A stretch of 64,000 nucleotides of DNA from an uncultured Hyphomicrobium sp. (GTDB taxonomy: Bacteria; Pseudomonadota; Alphaproteobacteria; Rhizobiales; Hyphomicrobiaceae): positions 57,187-121,186 of the forward strand of contig NZ_CADEFI010000005.1 in NCBI RefSeq assembly GCF_902826555.1, in the 5' to 3' direction. The notes beneath the pieces were generated by a model. It was not told the origin of the DNA and made no database searches. It saw nothing but the letters and a program-made list of their open reading frames with translations. The position numbers and the translations under genes are program-made. Shown piece after piece: positions 47,582 to 56,278 of this stretch. Positions within the stretch are counted from its first letter, which is position 1. The number at the start of each line of letters is the position of its first letter.

Positions 47582-48253
47582 ATGGCCCCCGAGCCGGACG
47601 CAACAGGCGCAAGCAACGAGACCGGCGCCGAGCACGCAGGCGGAGGCTTGCAACGTCGCTCCGTCATCGAGCCCGAAGCCGGGCCGCCTTCGCCGTTCCG
47701 CATCCTGTTCGCCATCGTGCCGCTCATGATCATTGTCGTCGTCGGCGCACATCTCGTGTGGACGGGAGCCGTTCGGGAGGCGGCGCGAGAGAAGGCCCTG
47801 AGCGAACCTCATCTTGCGGAGAAATCAGCCGACGCACCGGCTGAGAACGCGACGGCGCCCGTCGAGCCCTCCTTCAATGCTGCCGCCGTCGTTGCGCGGC
47901 TCGCCAACGCCGATCCCACGGCAGGCGCCGCCGCATTTCGCATGTGCGCCCCGTGTCACTCCGGCGAAAAGAACGCGCCGCCGAAGCTCGCGCCGAACCT
48001 TTGGGGAATAGTCGGCCGCGCCAAGGCCGCGACGCCTGGATACGCCTATTCGTCCGCCCTCAAGAGCAAGGGCGGCACATGGACGTATGAGGAGCTGGCT
48101 GAGTTCCTGCACAATCCGAGGCAATTCGCGCCCGGCACCAGCATGGCGTTCGCGGGCATCCGGACCCCTACGCGAATGGCCGATCTCATTGCCCACCTCC
48201 GCGCGCTTTCGGACGCGCCTGCCCCTCTTCCCGGCCAGAGGCGCGAGCCGTAG
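47582..48253 (+). CDS. Membrane-anchored c-type cytochrome
   Basis: 223 aa from ATG 47582. One membrane segment near residues 40-58 (ILFAIVPLMIIVVVGAHLVW), a charged/Ala-rich spacer, and then a single haem c domain: RMCAPCHSGEKNAPPKLAPNLWGIVG (Cys122, Cys125, His126) and the distal Met in FAPGTSMAFAGI. It resembles CycM-type cytochromes that pass electrons to terminal oxidases at the outer face of the inner membrane. It lies between purM and purN, an odd position for a respiratory gene, and may use the same transcript. Confidence 0.92.
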   Translation: MAPEPDATGASNETGAEHAGGGLQRRSVIEPEAGPPSPFRILFAIVPLMIIVVVGAHLVWTGAVREAAREKALSEPHLAEKSADAPAENATAPVEPSFNAAAVVARLANADPTAGAAAFRMCAPCHSGEKNAPPKLAPNLWGIVGRAKAATPGYAYSSALKSKGGTWTYEELAEFLHNPRQFAPGTSMAFAGIRTPTRMADLIAHLRALSDAPAPLPGQRREP

Positions 48254-48453
48254 AGACCCGCCACGCCTCACACCGCCGCTCACCACGTCCTCGAAACACG
48301 GATCGCGTCGCTCGAGTTGGGACGCACCGTCCCGCTCGGACGCGAAAGCTGGCGAGGCGCATCGCGGCCAAAAAATGGATGAGGCCCGGGGACTGCGAAT
48401 TTCAGCCGGCCTCGACCTGCACGCCGGGCCGTCGCCGTGCTACACACCCCGCC

Positions 48454-49119
48454 ATGACCACACCCGCCAAACCTCGCGTCGCGATCCTCATCTCCGGCCG
48501 CGGCTCTAACATGCAGGCCCTCGTCGATGCAGCGCGCGGGCCCGATTATCCGGCCGAGATCGCGCTCGTCATCTCGAACAGACCCGACGCCCCCGGCCTC
48601 GCGTGGGCCAAGAGCCAAGGCCTCCCGACCCTTGCGCTCGACCACAAGCTCTACGAGGGCCGCGAGCATTTCGAAGGCCAGCTCCAGAGCATGCTCGAGC
48701 TGTCGAAGATCGATCTCGTCGCCCTCGCAGGCTTCATGCGCCTCATGACCGCGCCCTTCGTCGGGCGCTGGAGCGGCCGCATGATCAACATCCATCCTTC
48801 CCTGCTGCCTGCCTTCAAAGGGCTGCATACCCACGAGCAGGCGCTCGCTGCCGGCGTCCGCATCTCAGGTTGCACAGTCCACTTCGTAAGCCCTGAGATG
48901 GACGGCGGCCCCATCATCGCCCAGGCCGCAGTGCCGGTTCTTACGTCCGACACCGCTGACGCTCTCGCAGCCAGAGTCCTGGCGGCGGAGCACAAGCTCT
49001 ATCCCCTCGCGCTGGCCCGGGTCGCGCGCGGTGAGATCGTCTTGAATGCCGGCATAGTCCAGATCCAACCCGTTGTTAATTCTGGGATTAACCAGGAACC
49101 CGCCCTGTTCTCGCCTTAG
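48454..49119 (+). CDS. purN: Phosphoribosylglycinamide formyltransferase
   Basis: 221 aa from ATG 48454; the frame upstream to 48379 precedes the family start. It transfers formyl from 10-formyl-THF to GAR. Motifs: VAILISGRGSNMQALVDA, LVALAGFMRLMTAPFV, NIHPSLLPAFKGLHTHEQAL (catalytic Asn and His) and GCTVHFVSPEMDGGPIIAQ with the catalytic Asp. The last 30 residues (VQIQPVVNSGINQEPALFSP) are a short variable tail. Purine neighbour purM lies two genes upstream. Confidence 0.96.
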   Translation: MTTPAKPRVAILISGRGSNMQALVDAARGPDYPAEIALVISNRPDAPGLAWAKSQGLPTLALDHKLYEGREHFEGQLQSMLELSKIDLVALAGFMRLMTAPFVGRWSGRMINIHPSLLPAFKGLHTHEQALAAGVRISGCTVHFVSPEMDGGPIIAQAAVPVLTSDTADALAARVLAAEHKLYPLALARVARGEIVLNAGIVQIQPVVNSGINQEPALFSP

Positions 49120-49467
49120 CCCTGGACGACGGCTACTGAACCGAGGCAGCGCCCCTTTGTTGACCCCAAACGTCACAGAGCGACGCTGACGCATGGACAG
49201 TCGGAAAACTGAGGCCGTAAACTGAGTTATTCAAACATCACCCCAGCGTAACCCACGGAACACCAAGACCCCGGTGTTCGCGTGTTAGAAGTAACCCTGA
49301 AGTACGGATCCCCAGTCTGGCCCAAGCCACCCGTCGGTTAGACCGGAGGGATTCGACGCCGAGCGAAGCGCGCCCGCCCGATTTGCGGCACATCAATTCG
49401 CCTTCGCACGGCCCATGTTGAGATCGGTCCGGCCCCCTGATCGGATCGACCCGGAGACAAGCTTCGT
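49120..49467. other. Intergenic region between purN and the P450 gene
   Basis: About 350 bp with no supported gene on either strand. GAACACC/GGTGTTC at 49258-49279 is a weak inverted repeat. The region should hold the promoter of the P450 gene; I could not place -35 and -10 boxes with confidence. No tRNA-like cloverleaf was seen. Confidence 0.4.
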
Positions 49468-50832
49468 ATGACCGCAGAATCGACTGAGCAACATTCCGCA
49501 CTTGGCCTCGGCGACGAGAGCAGCATCTGGTTCAACCTGTCCCCGCTGCTCAAGGACCCGGAAAACCCGATGCGCCTCCTCATGCAAATGGCGGAGCGCT
49601 ATGGGCCCGTGATCCCCGTCAACATGGCCAACCAGCGCGTGGTGCTCGTAACCGATCCCGAGTACTTCAAACACGTGCTCGTCACCAAGGTCGACAACTA
49701 CGTGAAATACTTCGACGGGCTGAAGCCGATCTTCGGCAAGTCCATGATCACGCATGACGGCGCGCTCTGGCAGAAGATCCGCATGCCGCAGCAGCCCGCC
49801 TTCCACCCCGACGCCTTCGGCGACTACATCCCGTATTTCATCGACGCCATCAAAACCAAGATGGCCAACTGGGGCGAGCTCGCCAAGACCGGCGAGACCT
49901 TCGAGATGGTCGAGCAGACCTGGACCCTCGCCGCCGACATGATCTGCAAGGCCCTGTTCGATCGCGACATGCCGTTCAATCCGCACTTCGTCTTCAAGTG
50001 CGTGAAGACGTATACCGACGTATCGAACCACAAGGACATTCGCCTCAAGCGCCAGGCCGACGCCCTGTTCGAGGTCGGCGAAGAGGACACCGCCAAGGCC
50101 GTCGAAGCGTGGTGGAGCGTGCCGCCGGCCGTCTTCGCCGCCGATCCGCGCGAGGAGCGCGAGAAGACGCTCTTGAAGATGATCGAGGCCGCCGTCGCCG
50201 ATCCCAACATTCCGGAGTTCGACCAGCAGCAGGCCGTCGACGAGATCAAGCAGTATCTCTGGGCCGGCACCGAGACCACGGCCTTGACGCTCGCCTGGGC
50301 CATGTACCTCACCTCGACGCATCCGGAGGCCGCCGAGCGCATCCGCCGCGAAGGCGAGGCCGTATGCGGCGACCGCGAGCCGACGGCAGCCGACTATTCC
50401 GCGCTCCAATATACCCGTTCGGTGATTCAGGAGACCATGCGCCTCTATCCGCCGGTCTGGAGCCTGATCCGCGTTGCGGCCGAGCACGACGTCATTGCCG
50501 GCAAGGAGATCAACCCCGGCGACCGTATCGTGCTGTTCGGCTACGGCGCCCATCACAATCCGAAGTTCTGGAAGGACCCGGAGGCGTTCATGCCCGAGCG
50601 CTGGATGGACAAGACGCAGAAGCAGGTGAAGTACAGCTACATCCCGTTCGGCGCCGGCAAGCGCTCGTGCATCGGCGGCGCCATGAGCCAGGTTGAAAAC
50701 ACGCTGGCTCTGTCGATCCTACTGCGCCGCTTCCGCCCGGAGTACGTCGGCCTGGAGCCGCCGGGCATCAATGCTACCGTGACGCTGACACCGCGCGGCG
50801 GCCTCCTCTTCCGCGTCCGCGAGCTGAGCTGA
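49468..50832 (+). CDS. Cytochrome P450
   Basis: 454 aa. Haem monooxygenase. All hallmarks are present: I-helix AGTETTALTLAW, K-helix ETMRLYPPVW (ExxR), and the haem loop FGAGKRSCIGG with Cys401. There is no N-terminal membrane helix. The C-terminal ends with a Phe-Arg-rich RGGLLFRVRELS. The pattern (WAGTETT, PPVWSLIRVA) is nearer to class II-like bacterial CYPs than to the camphor type, but the subfamily and substrate cannot be assigned. No ferredoxin, reductase or substrate pathway is encoded beside it. It is followed by a strong terminator. Confidence 0.95.
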   Translation: MTAESTEQHSALGLGDESSIWFNLSPLLKDPENPMRLLMQMAERYGPVIPVNMANQRVVLVTDPEYFKHVLVTKVDNYVKYFDGLKPIFGKSMITHDGALWQKIRMPQQPAFHPDAFGDYIPYFIDAIKTKMANWGELAKTGETFEMVEQTWTLAADMICKALFDRDMPFNPHFVFKCVKTYTDVSNHKDIRLKRQADALFEVGEEDTAKAVEAWWSVPPAVFAADPREEREKTLLKMIEAAVADPNIPEFDQQQAVDEIKQYLWAGTETTALTLAWAMYLTSTHPEAAERIRREGEAVCGDREPTAADYSALQYTRSVIQETMRLYPPVWSLIRVAAEHDVIAGKEINPGDRIVLFGYGAHHNPKFWKDPEAFMPERWMDKTQKQVKYSYIPFGAGKRSCIGGAMSQVENTLALSILLRRFRPEYVGLEPPGINATVTLTPRGGLLFRVRELS

Positions 50833-50854
50833 TCGCCGGGAAAAAATCCTCGAA

Positions 50855-50890
50855 CAAAAAAACGGGCCCCGAGGGGGGCCCGTTTTCTTT
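50855..50890. terminator. Bidirectional terminator between the P450 and ndk
   Basis: AAAAAACGGGCCC and GGGCCCGTTTT form a long stem around CGAGGGG, with A-rich and T-rich flanks on the two sides, so it can end both converging transcripts. Confidence 0.85.
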
Positions 50891-50916
50891 TCGCTCGCGG
50901 CGATGGAAATCCGGCC

Positions 50917-51339
50917 TCAGCCGACGATCTCCTTGGCCGTGAAGTTGAGCTTGATCTCGCGCGAGGCCGACTTCGGGCTGTCCGAGCCGTGCACCGAGTT
51001 CTCACCCTTGGAAAGGGCGAAACGCTTGCGGATGGTGCCGCGCTTGGCGGCTTCGGGATCCGTGGCTCCCATGATTTCGCGGTACTTCACGACCGCGTCC
51101 TCGCCCTCGAGCACCTGCAGCACGATGGGCTCCGAGGTCATGAAGGACACGAGTTCCTTGAAGAACGGCCGCTCTTTGTGCTCGGCGTAGAACTCCTGTG
51201 CCTGCGCCTTCGACCACTTGACGCGCTTCTGTGCAACGATGCGCAGTCCGGCCTTCTCGATCACGGAATTGATCTCGCCGGTGAGATTGCGCCTGGTCGC
51301 GTCAGGCTTGATGATTGAGAATGTGCGCTCGATCGCCAT
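50917..51339 (-). CDS. ndk: Nucleoside diphosphate kinase
   Basis: 140 aa; two adjacent ATG codons exist and I take the second (51339), giving [14 protein letters not shown] as in relatives. It balances nucleoside di- and triphosphates through a phosphohistidine. KPDATRR near the start and the active-site loop with [13 protein letters not shown] (His at the usual place) are intact. It converges with the P450 gene at the shared terminator. Confidence 0.97.
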   Translation of the reverse strand: MAIERTFSIIKPDATRRNLTGEINSVIEKAGLRIVAQKRVKWSKAQAQEFYAEHKERPFFKELVSFMTSEPIVLQVLEGEDAVVKYREIMGATDPEAAKRGTIRKRFALSKGENSVHGSDSPKSASREIKLNFTAKEIVG

Positions 51340-51725
51340 CATAAGTCTCTTCAGTCCTTGTAAATCGTTCGAATCTAGTTGGCAGCGGAGCGGCTTATAG
51401 GACGCTCACGCCCGCACCAGAAGGCGGCGCCTTAACGCAGGGCACGGGTTTGGCCCGCAAACTGCCTAAAATGCCCTGCAAAAGCCCGGATTCAATGTTG
51501 ATCAGACCTCGAAGTGCGCAAATTGCATGGCACAATCCCCCGTGTCCATGACGAACGTTTGAAACCGGCCGGACGGGCAAGCACCAACTTGTGGATTGCA
51601 CGTCGAACAACGAGGACCGGGGAGGGGGGAACGGGGATCATGATTGCGCAGGCTCAACCTGCGTTAAAGCGGTTCGGGACGGGGTGAAAGCAGACCGGCT
51701 TTCTCACTTCATGGTATGAGCGGGC
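51340..51725. promoter_or_regulatory. Intergenic region between ndk and the GYF-domain gene
   Basis: About 385 bp with divergent flanking genes, so it should hold both promoters. A purine-rich stretch (GACCGGGGAGGGGGG near 51615) precedes ATCATGATTGCGCAGG; this opens a 15-codon frame ending at 51687 that I do not call as a gene. No other supported feature. Confidence 0.4.
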
Positions 51726-53213
51726 ATGAGCGGATCAGAGACAGACATTCAGTGGTTCATTGCCCGGGACGGTAAACAGCACGGCCCGGTGTCGGACCTG
51801 GAGCTGAAAAAGATCGCCGAGCTCGCCCACCTGAAGCCGACCGACTTGGTCTGGCGTCAGGGTTTTACGGACTGGCGCGCAGCCTCCTCGGTCTTCCCGG
51901 AGCTGGCAGCCTCGGCGACATCTGTCGCACCGTCCGCGCCTGCTGCCTCATCTCCGTCGCCCGCAGCCTCGCCGACACCGGCGGCCAAGCCGGCGAGCGC
52001 AGGCCCCACCACCACCCAGTCACAGCCCGCATCATCGAGCCCCGCGTCGCCAGCCCAGGTATCGCCGACACTGGGATCCGCCCAACGAGACAGCTGGCGG
52101 CCGCAGCAGGGCGAGACCACCGGGCGTCCCGCCGAGCCGGCGACGGCTTCGCGCACACTCGGCGGACCGGCGCAACGCACGGCAGGACCATTACCCGCCA
52201 AACCCGCGAGCCCCACGCCGACGTTCGGCACCGCCGCTCGCACGACCACCGACAGCCGCAAGCCTTCGGAGCTGGCGGCGCAGCCCCGCCAACAGGTGAA
52301 AGAGCCGTCACGGGCCCGCAAACTCGCCCTTGTCGCCGGCGGCCTGATCGCCATGACCGGGCTCGGCGCGTGGATCTCGAGCCGCTATACGGACGATATG
52401 TTCACCTACCTGCAAACGGACGAGACCTCGGACCTCGAGACAGGAGCGGCAGCCGGCACACCCACCGTGAAGGCAGCGGCCGAGACCAAGACGGCTGCCG
52501 CCATCCCCGCCGCCGTGACCACCACGACCACGGCCCCGGCGGCGACCGGCTCAGCCACCGCCGAGGACGTCGACCGCGGCCTGCAGGGCCGCGGCATGTG
52601 GGTGACCATCAAGCAGGAGTTCCCGGACTGGTATCAGGCCCGCGTCGCCGACATCGCGCGCCTTTCGTCCGAGCAGAAGAGCCAGCTGGAGATCGATCGC
52701 TATCTCGCCAATTCTTTGGTGACCCTTCGCCGGGAAAACGCGAAATACGCGCTCGCCGCCAGCACCACGCGTCACAAGGAGCTCGCTCAGGCCTTCCTCG
52801 CCAATTTGAACCGGCTCTCCCAGGAGAGCGGTGACGAATGCTATGACTTCATTTCGAAAGGCGAGCAGAGCAGCGCCATTGTCGAGCGCCTCGGCGACCC
52901 GGCGAAGAGTACCGAAATCGACGCTCAGATCCTGGCCACCGTCGGCGCCATCGTCGAAGGCAAGAAGCAGCCGGCCGATCACTCCGCTCCCGTGAAGACC
53001 GACTATGACGTGCTCGCCGGAGAGTTGGGGCGCCTTGGCTGGACGCAGGCCGACATGCAGCTCTTCGCCAACCCCAAGGCCCTGGCTCAAGCCCCCCGCG
53101 CCCGCGTCTGCAACATGCTGAAGGACTGGTTCACGGCCCATTTGGCCATTCAGGATCCGAGCACGCAGGAACGGCTGCTGTTCGAAACCTTGAAACCGGT
53201 CATTTCCGGCTAG
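51726..53213 (+). CDS. GYF_2 (DUF4339) domain protein with membrane helix
   Basis: 495 aa. Residues 8-58 are a GYF-2 domain (IQWFIARDGKQHGPVSDLELKKIAE, DLVWRQGFTDWRAAS), a proline-peptide binding type of fold. About 60-195 is an Ala/Pro/Ser/Thr-rich linker. LALVAGGLIAMTGLGAWISS (about 200-220) spans the membrane, and the rest (about 280-495) is a folded, probably periplasmic domain with WVTIKQEFPDWYQARVADIARL and FTAHLAIQDPSTQERLLFETL. Such proteins may link cytosolic partners to the periplasm, but no function is known for this one. Confidence 0.82.
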   Translation: MSGSETDIQWFIARDGKQHGPVSDLELKKIAELAHLKPTDLVWRQGFTDWRAASSVFPELAASATSVAPSAPAASSPSPAASPTPAAKPASAGPTTTQSQPASSSPASPAQVSPTLGSAQRDSWRPQQGETTGRPAEPATASRTLGGPAQRTAGPLPAKPASPTPTFGTAARTTTDSRKPSELAAQPRQQVKEPSRARKLALVAGGLIAMTGLGAWISSRYTDDMFTYLQTDETSDLETGAAAGTPTVKAAAETKTAAAIPAAVTTTTTAPAATGSATAEDVDRGLQGRGMWVTIKQEFPDWYQARVADIARLSSEQKSQLEIDRYLANSLVTLRRENAKYALAASTTRHKELAQAFLANLNRLSQESGDECYDFISKGEQSSAIVERLGDPAKSTEIDAQILATVGAIVEGKKQPADHSAPVKTDYDVLAGELGRLGWTQADMQLFANPKALAQAPRARVCNMLKDWFTAHLAIQDPSTQERLLFETLKPVISG

Positions 53214-53298
53214 CTCAGGCCCTCGCGAAGGCAATTCGGCGCCCCTTAAACCAGCCGCGTGACAAGCCGCGCCTGAACGGCTATCGGCTTCGCCAGCC

Positions 53299-55203
53299 AT
53301 GCTGCACATCAACGACCTCACCTATCGCATCGAAGGCAAGCCGATCCTCGAGGACGCGACCGCGGCCATCCCCGAGGGGCACAAGGTCGGCCTCGTCGGC
53401 CGCAATGGTGCCGGCAAGTCGACGCTGTTGAAACTGATTGCAGGCGACCTCCATGCCGATCAGGGCAGCATCACCATTCCACGCGGCGCACGCATTGGCC
53501 GCATCGCCCAGGAGGCACCGGGCGGCGAGGAGAGTCTGATCGACTGGGTGCTCTCGACCGATACCGAGCGCGCTTCCCTGCTGGCCGAGGCGGAAACCGC
53601 CACCGACCCGCACCGCATCGCCGAGATCCAGATCCGCCTTGCCGACATGCGTGCCCACGCCGCGCCGGCCCGCGCCGCGAGCATTCTTGCCGGCCTCGGC
53701 TTCGACGAGGAGGCGCAAAGGCGACCCTGCCGTGCCTTCTCCGGCGGCTGGCGCATGCGCGTCGCGCTCGGCTCCGTGCTGTTCCTTGAGCCCGACATCC
53801 TGCTGCTCGACGAGCCGACCAACTATCTCGACCTCGAAGGCACGCTCTGGCTCGAAAGCTATCTCAAGAGCTACCCGCATACGGTACTGATCGTGAGCCA
53901 CGATCGCGACCTGCTCAATCGCGCGGCCGCCGCCATCCTGCACCTCGACCGAGGCAAGCTCACGCTTTACGCCGGCGGCTACGACGACTTCGAGGAGACG
54001 CGCCGCGCCAAGCAGCGCCTGGAGCTGAAGCTTAAGAAAAAACAGGACGACGAGCGCCGCCGCATCCAGGCCTTCATCGACCGCTTCAAGGCCAAAGCCA
54101 CCAAGGCCAAGCAGGCCCAGAGCCGCGTCAAGTACCTCGCCAAGATGCAGCCCATCGCCGATCAGGTGGAGGACCGCGTCGCGCCCTTCGCGCTGCCGAG
54201 CCCCGAGAAGCCGCTCGCGAGCCCGCTGATCCGTATCGAGAGAGCAACGGCCGGATACACACCGGGCCACCCGATCCTCACCGGCCTCGACCTCAGGATC
54301 GACCAGGACGACCGCATCGCCCTGCTCGGCGCCAACGGCAATGGCAAATCGACCTTCGCCAAGCTCGTCGCCGGCAAGCTGGCGCCGCTTTCGGGAGACG
54401 TGTTCGGCATGAGCCGCGTCACCGTCGGCTACTTCGCCCAACACCAGCTCGACGAGCTGAACCCGCTTTCAACGCCCTTCGACTACGTCGTCAAGCTGAT
54501 GCCGGAGGCGACGGAAGCGCAACGCCGCACGCGGCTCGGCACCTGGGGTTTCGGCGCCGACAAAGCGGATACGAAGTGCGGCAACCTCTCGGGCGGCGAG
54601 AAGGCACGCCTGCTGTTGGCGCTCACGGCCTTCCACGCGCCGCATCTCCTGATCCTCGACGAGCCGACCAACCATCTCGACGTCGACAGCCGAGAGGCTC
54701 TGATCCACGCCATCGCCGAGTACGAAGGCGCGGTCATCCTGATCAGCCACGACCGCCATCTCGTCGAGGCGACGGCCGACCGCCTCTGGCTCGTGGCCGA
54801 CGGCACCGTCCGATCCTACGACGGCGACATGGAGAGCTACCGCGCCGAGCTGCTGCAGGCGCGCGCGCCCCGCGCGGACCGGCGTAACGGAACCGACGCA
54901 TCCGCCGAAAACCGCACCAGCCGCGCCGACCAGCGCAAAGCCGCCGCCGACCGCCGCGCCGAGCTCGCGCCGTTGAAGAAGACGATGCAGGCGGCAGAAA
55001 AAGCCGTCGAGCGTCTGACCGGCGAGCTTGCCAAGCTCGACGAGGCGTTGGCCTCGCCGGATCTTTATGCAGATGCCGCCAAGGCGAGCCGCGTCTCGCT
55101 CGAGCGCGGCCAGACGGCCAAGCGCCTCGCGGAGGCCGAGGAGGCCTGGCTCACAGCCACTTCCGCCTACGAGGACGCCGAAGCCCAGGCCACGACGGCC
55201 TAG
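53299..55203 (+). CDS. ABC-F family ATPase
   Basis: 634 aa with two ATP-binding domains and no membrane segment, so it is not a transporter. First domain: GRNGAGKST, FSGGWRMRVAL, LLLDEPTNYLD. Second: GANGNGKST, LSGGEKARLLLA, LILDEPTNHLD. Between them is the arm/linker (RLELKLKKKQDDERRRIQAFIDRF). A coiled coil of about 75 residues ends the chain (KKTMQAAEKAVERLTGELAKL), as in Uup-type members. The family acts on ribosomes; which task this one has is not visible. It starts 85 bp after the GYF gene. Confidence 0.94.
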   Translation: MLHINDLTYRIEGKPILEDATAAIPEGHKVGLVGRNGAGKSTLLKLIAGDLHADQGSITIPRGARIGRIAQEAPGGEESLIDWVLSTDTERASLLAEAETATDPHRIAEIQIRLADMRAHAAPARAASILAGLGFDEEAQRRPCRAFSGGWRMRVALGSVLFLEPDILLLDEPTNYLDLEGTLWLESYLKSYPHTVLIVSHDRDLLNRAAAAILHLDRGKLTLYAGGYDDFEETRRAKQRLELKLKKKQDDERRRIQAFIDRFKAKATKAKQAQSRVKYLAKMQPIADQVEDRVAPFALPSPEKPLASPLIRIERATAGYTPGHPILTGLDLRIDQDDRIALLGANGNGKSTFAKLVAGKLAPLSGDVFGMSRVTVGYFAQHQLDELNPLSTPFDYVVKLMPEATEAQRRTRLGTWGFGADKADTKCGNLSGGEKARLLLALTAFHAPHLLILDEPTNHLDVDSREALIHAIAEYEGAVILISHDRHLVEATADRLWLVADGTVRSYDGDMESYRAELLQARAPRADRRNGTDASAENRTSRADQRKAAADRRAELAPLKKTMQAAEKAVERLTGELAKLDEALASPDLYADAAKASRVSLERGQTAKRLAEAEEAWLTATSAYEDAEAQATTA

Positions 55204-55367
55204 TTGCCTCCGGTATCAGCACCGGAACCTCCCGCGTACCGAAACGTTTCTGAGCCGCGGAGACGTGCGGCATCCCATCGAGGTGCCGCCAGCGCGCGAA
55301 GTGCATTCCGACCGGAAGCACGTCAACGGTAAGTCGCCGTCTCCAACCCGTTTGAGGAGGAAACACC

Positions 55368-55754
55368 ATGATCAAGCACGGCTTAGCTTTATCGGCCGCA
55401 CTGCTTGTGGGCACGATGGCCGCACGCGCCGAAAGCACGATCGCCGCCGATAGCATCAAGGCGTCGGCGAGCACCGTCACCGTCGGCTCCGTGACGGCGG
55501 AGAAGGACGGCTATCTCGTCGTGCACAGGACGGACTTCACCGGCACGCTTCCCGGCAGCGTCGTTGGTCATGCCCCCGTGAAGGCCGGCCAGAACGCCGA
55601 TGTCGCAATCACGCTCGATAAACCGGCCGAGGTCGGCTCGAAGCTGATCGTCATGCTGCACGAGGAAGGCAATAACGACACCAGCTTCGACAGCGCCGAT
55701 AAGCCGGCCAAGGCCGCGGGCGGCATCGTCCAACAGGTCGTGACCGTGCAGTAG
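55368..55754 (+). CDS. Secreted DUF7282-like domain protein
   Basis: 128 aa, start ATG 55368 with GAGGAGGAA 8 nt upstream. Signal peptide (GLALSAALLVGTMAARAES) followed by a single beta-rich domain: VTVGSVTAEKDGYLVVHRTD, GHAPVKAGQNADVAITLDKP and LIVMLHEEGNNDTSFDSADKP. This pattern fits the DUF7282 family of extracytoplasmic proteins of unknown function. No cysteines are present in the mature part. Family assignment is by pattern only. Confidence 0.75.
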   Translation: MIKHGLALSAALLVGTMAARAESTIAADSIKASASTVTVGSVTAEKDGYLVVHRTDFTGTLPGSVVGHAPVKAGQNADVAITLDKPAEVGSKLIVMLHEEGNNDTSFDSADKPAKAAGGIVQQVVTVQ

Positions 55755-55816
55755 AAAAAGCGTGATCAACAACGCTCGCACCATTGAGTGCGAGCGGCGG
55801 CACGGATCATGAGCAA

Positions 55817-55846
55817 GGCGGTGGCTCCAGGGGCCGCCGGCTTTTC
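55817..55846 (+). terminator. Terminator-like hairpin after the DUF7282 gene
   Basis: GGCGGT and GCCGCC arms with CTTTTC following. Another perfect 9-base arm repeat, CGCTCGCAC/GTGCGAGCG, lies at 55773-55796 but has no T-run. Confidence 0.45.
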
Positions 55847-55866
55847 ACGATCGTAAGGTCAACGGA

Positions 55867-56088
55867 TCACGAGAATTGACTGGGCTGCGCATCGATCATC
55901 TGGCTCAGGAGCTGGCAAGCGGTCTGCTCTGGTCGATCCACGTCCTCCGCCTGAGCGGCTTGGCGGGTGACCCCATCTGAACCCCAGTAGATAACGGACA
56001 CCACGTCACCGTCGACGCTGTAAGTCGCGTCGTGATACTTGCCATCCTTCGCGATACTGAAGGAATTCACGGGCTTGGCGCTTTCCAT
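55867..56088 (-). CDS. Small hypothetical protein
   Basis: 73 aa; GGGGGATC lies before the ATG at 56088. It reads as a small beta-rich domain (NSFSIAKDGKYHDATYSVDGDVVSVIYWG) with a helical, acidic tail ending LLSQMIDAQPSQFS. No signal peptide. Two Cys-free halves and the WG turn are its only notable points. Family not recognised. Confidence 0.65.
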   Translation of the reverse strand: MESAKPVNSFSIAKDGKYHDATYSVDGDVVSVIYWGSDGVTRQAAQAEDVDRPEQTACQLLSQMIDAQPSQFS

Positions 56089-56278
56089 CTTCGATCCCCC
56101 GAAAGAAGACGTTCAACTTAGTTCACCCCAAGAACTACCATGAATCTCTCTCCCGACACGTACGGACGACTACCTAGCTCCGGCAAAAAAGCTCCGGCGC
56201 CGGACGAGTTGCAACCGCACTCAGCGCAAGCGAGGCCGCTTTTCCTCGCCCGCGCACCTGACAGGGGGTCACGATCCT

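Noticed and set aside
51640..51687. 15-codon frame preceded by a G-rich stretch
   Set aside because: Too short and without any known leader-peptide pattern (no run of a regulatory amino acid or following attenuator hairpin).
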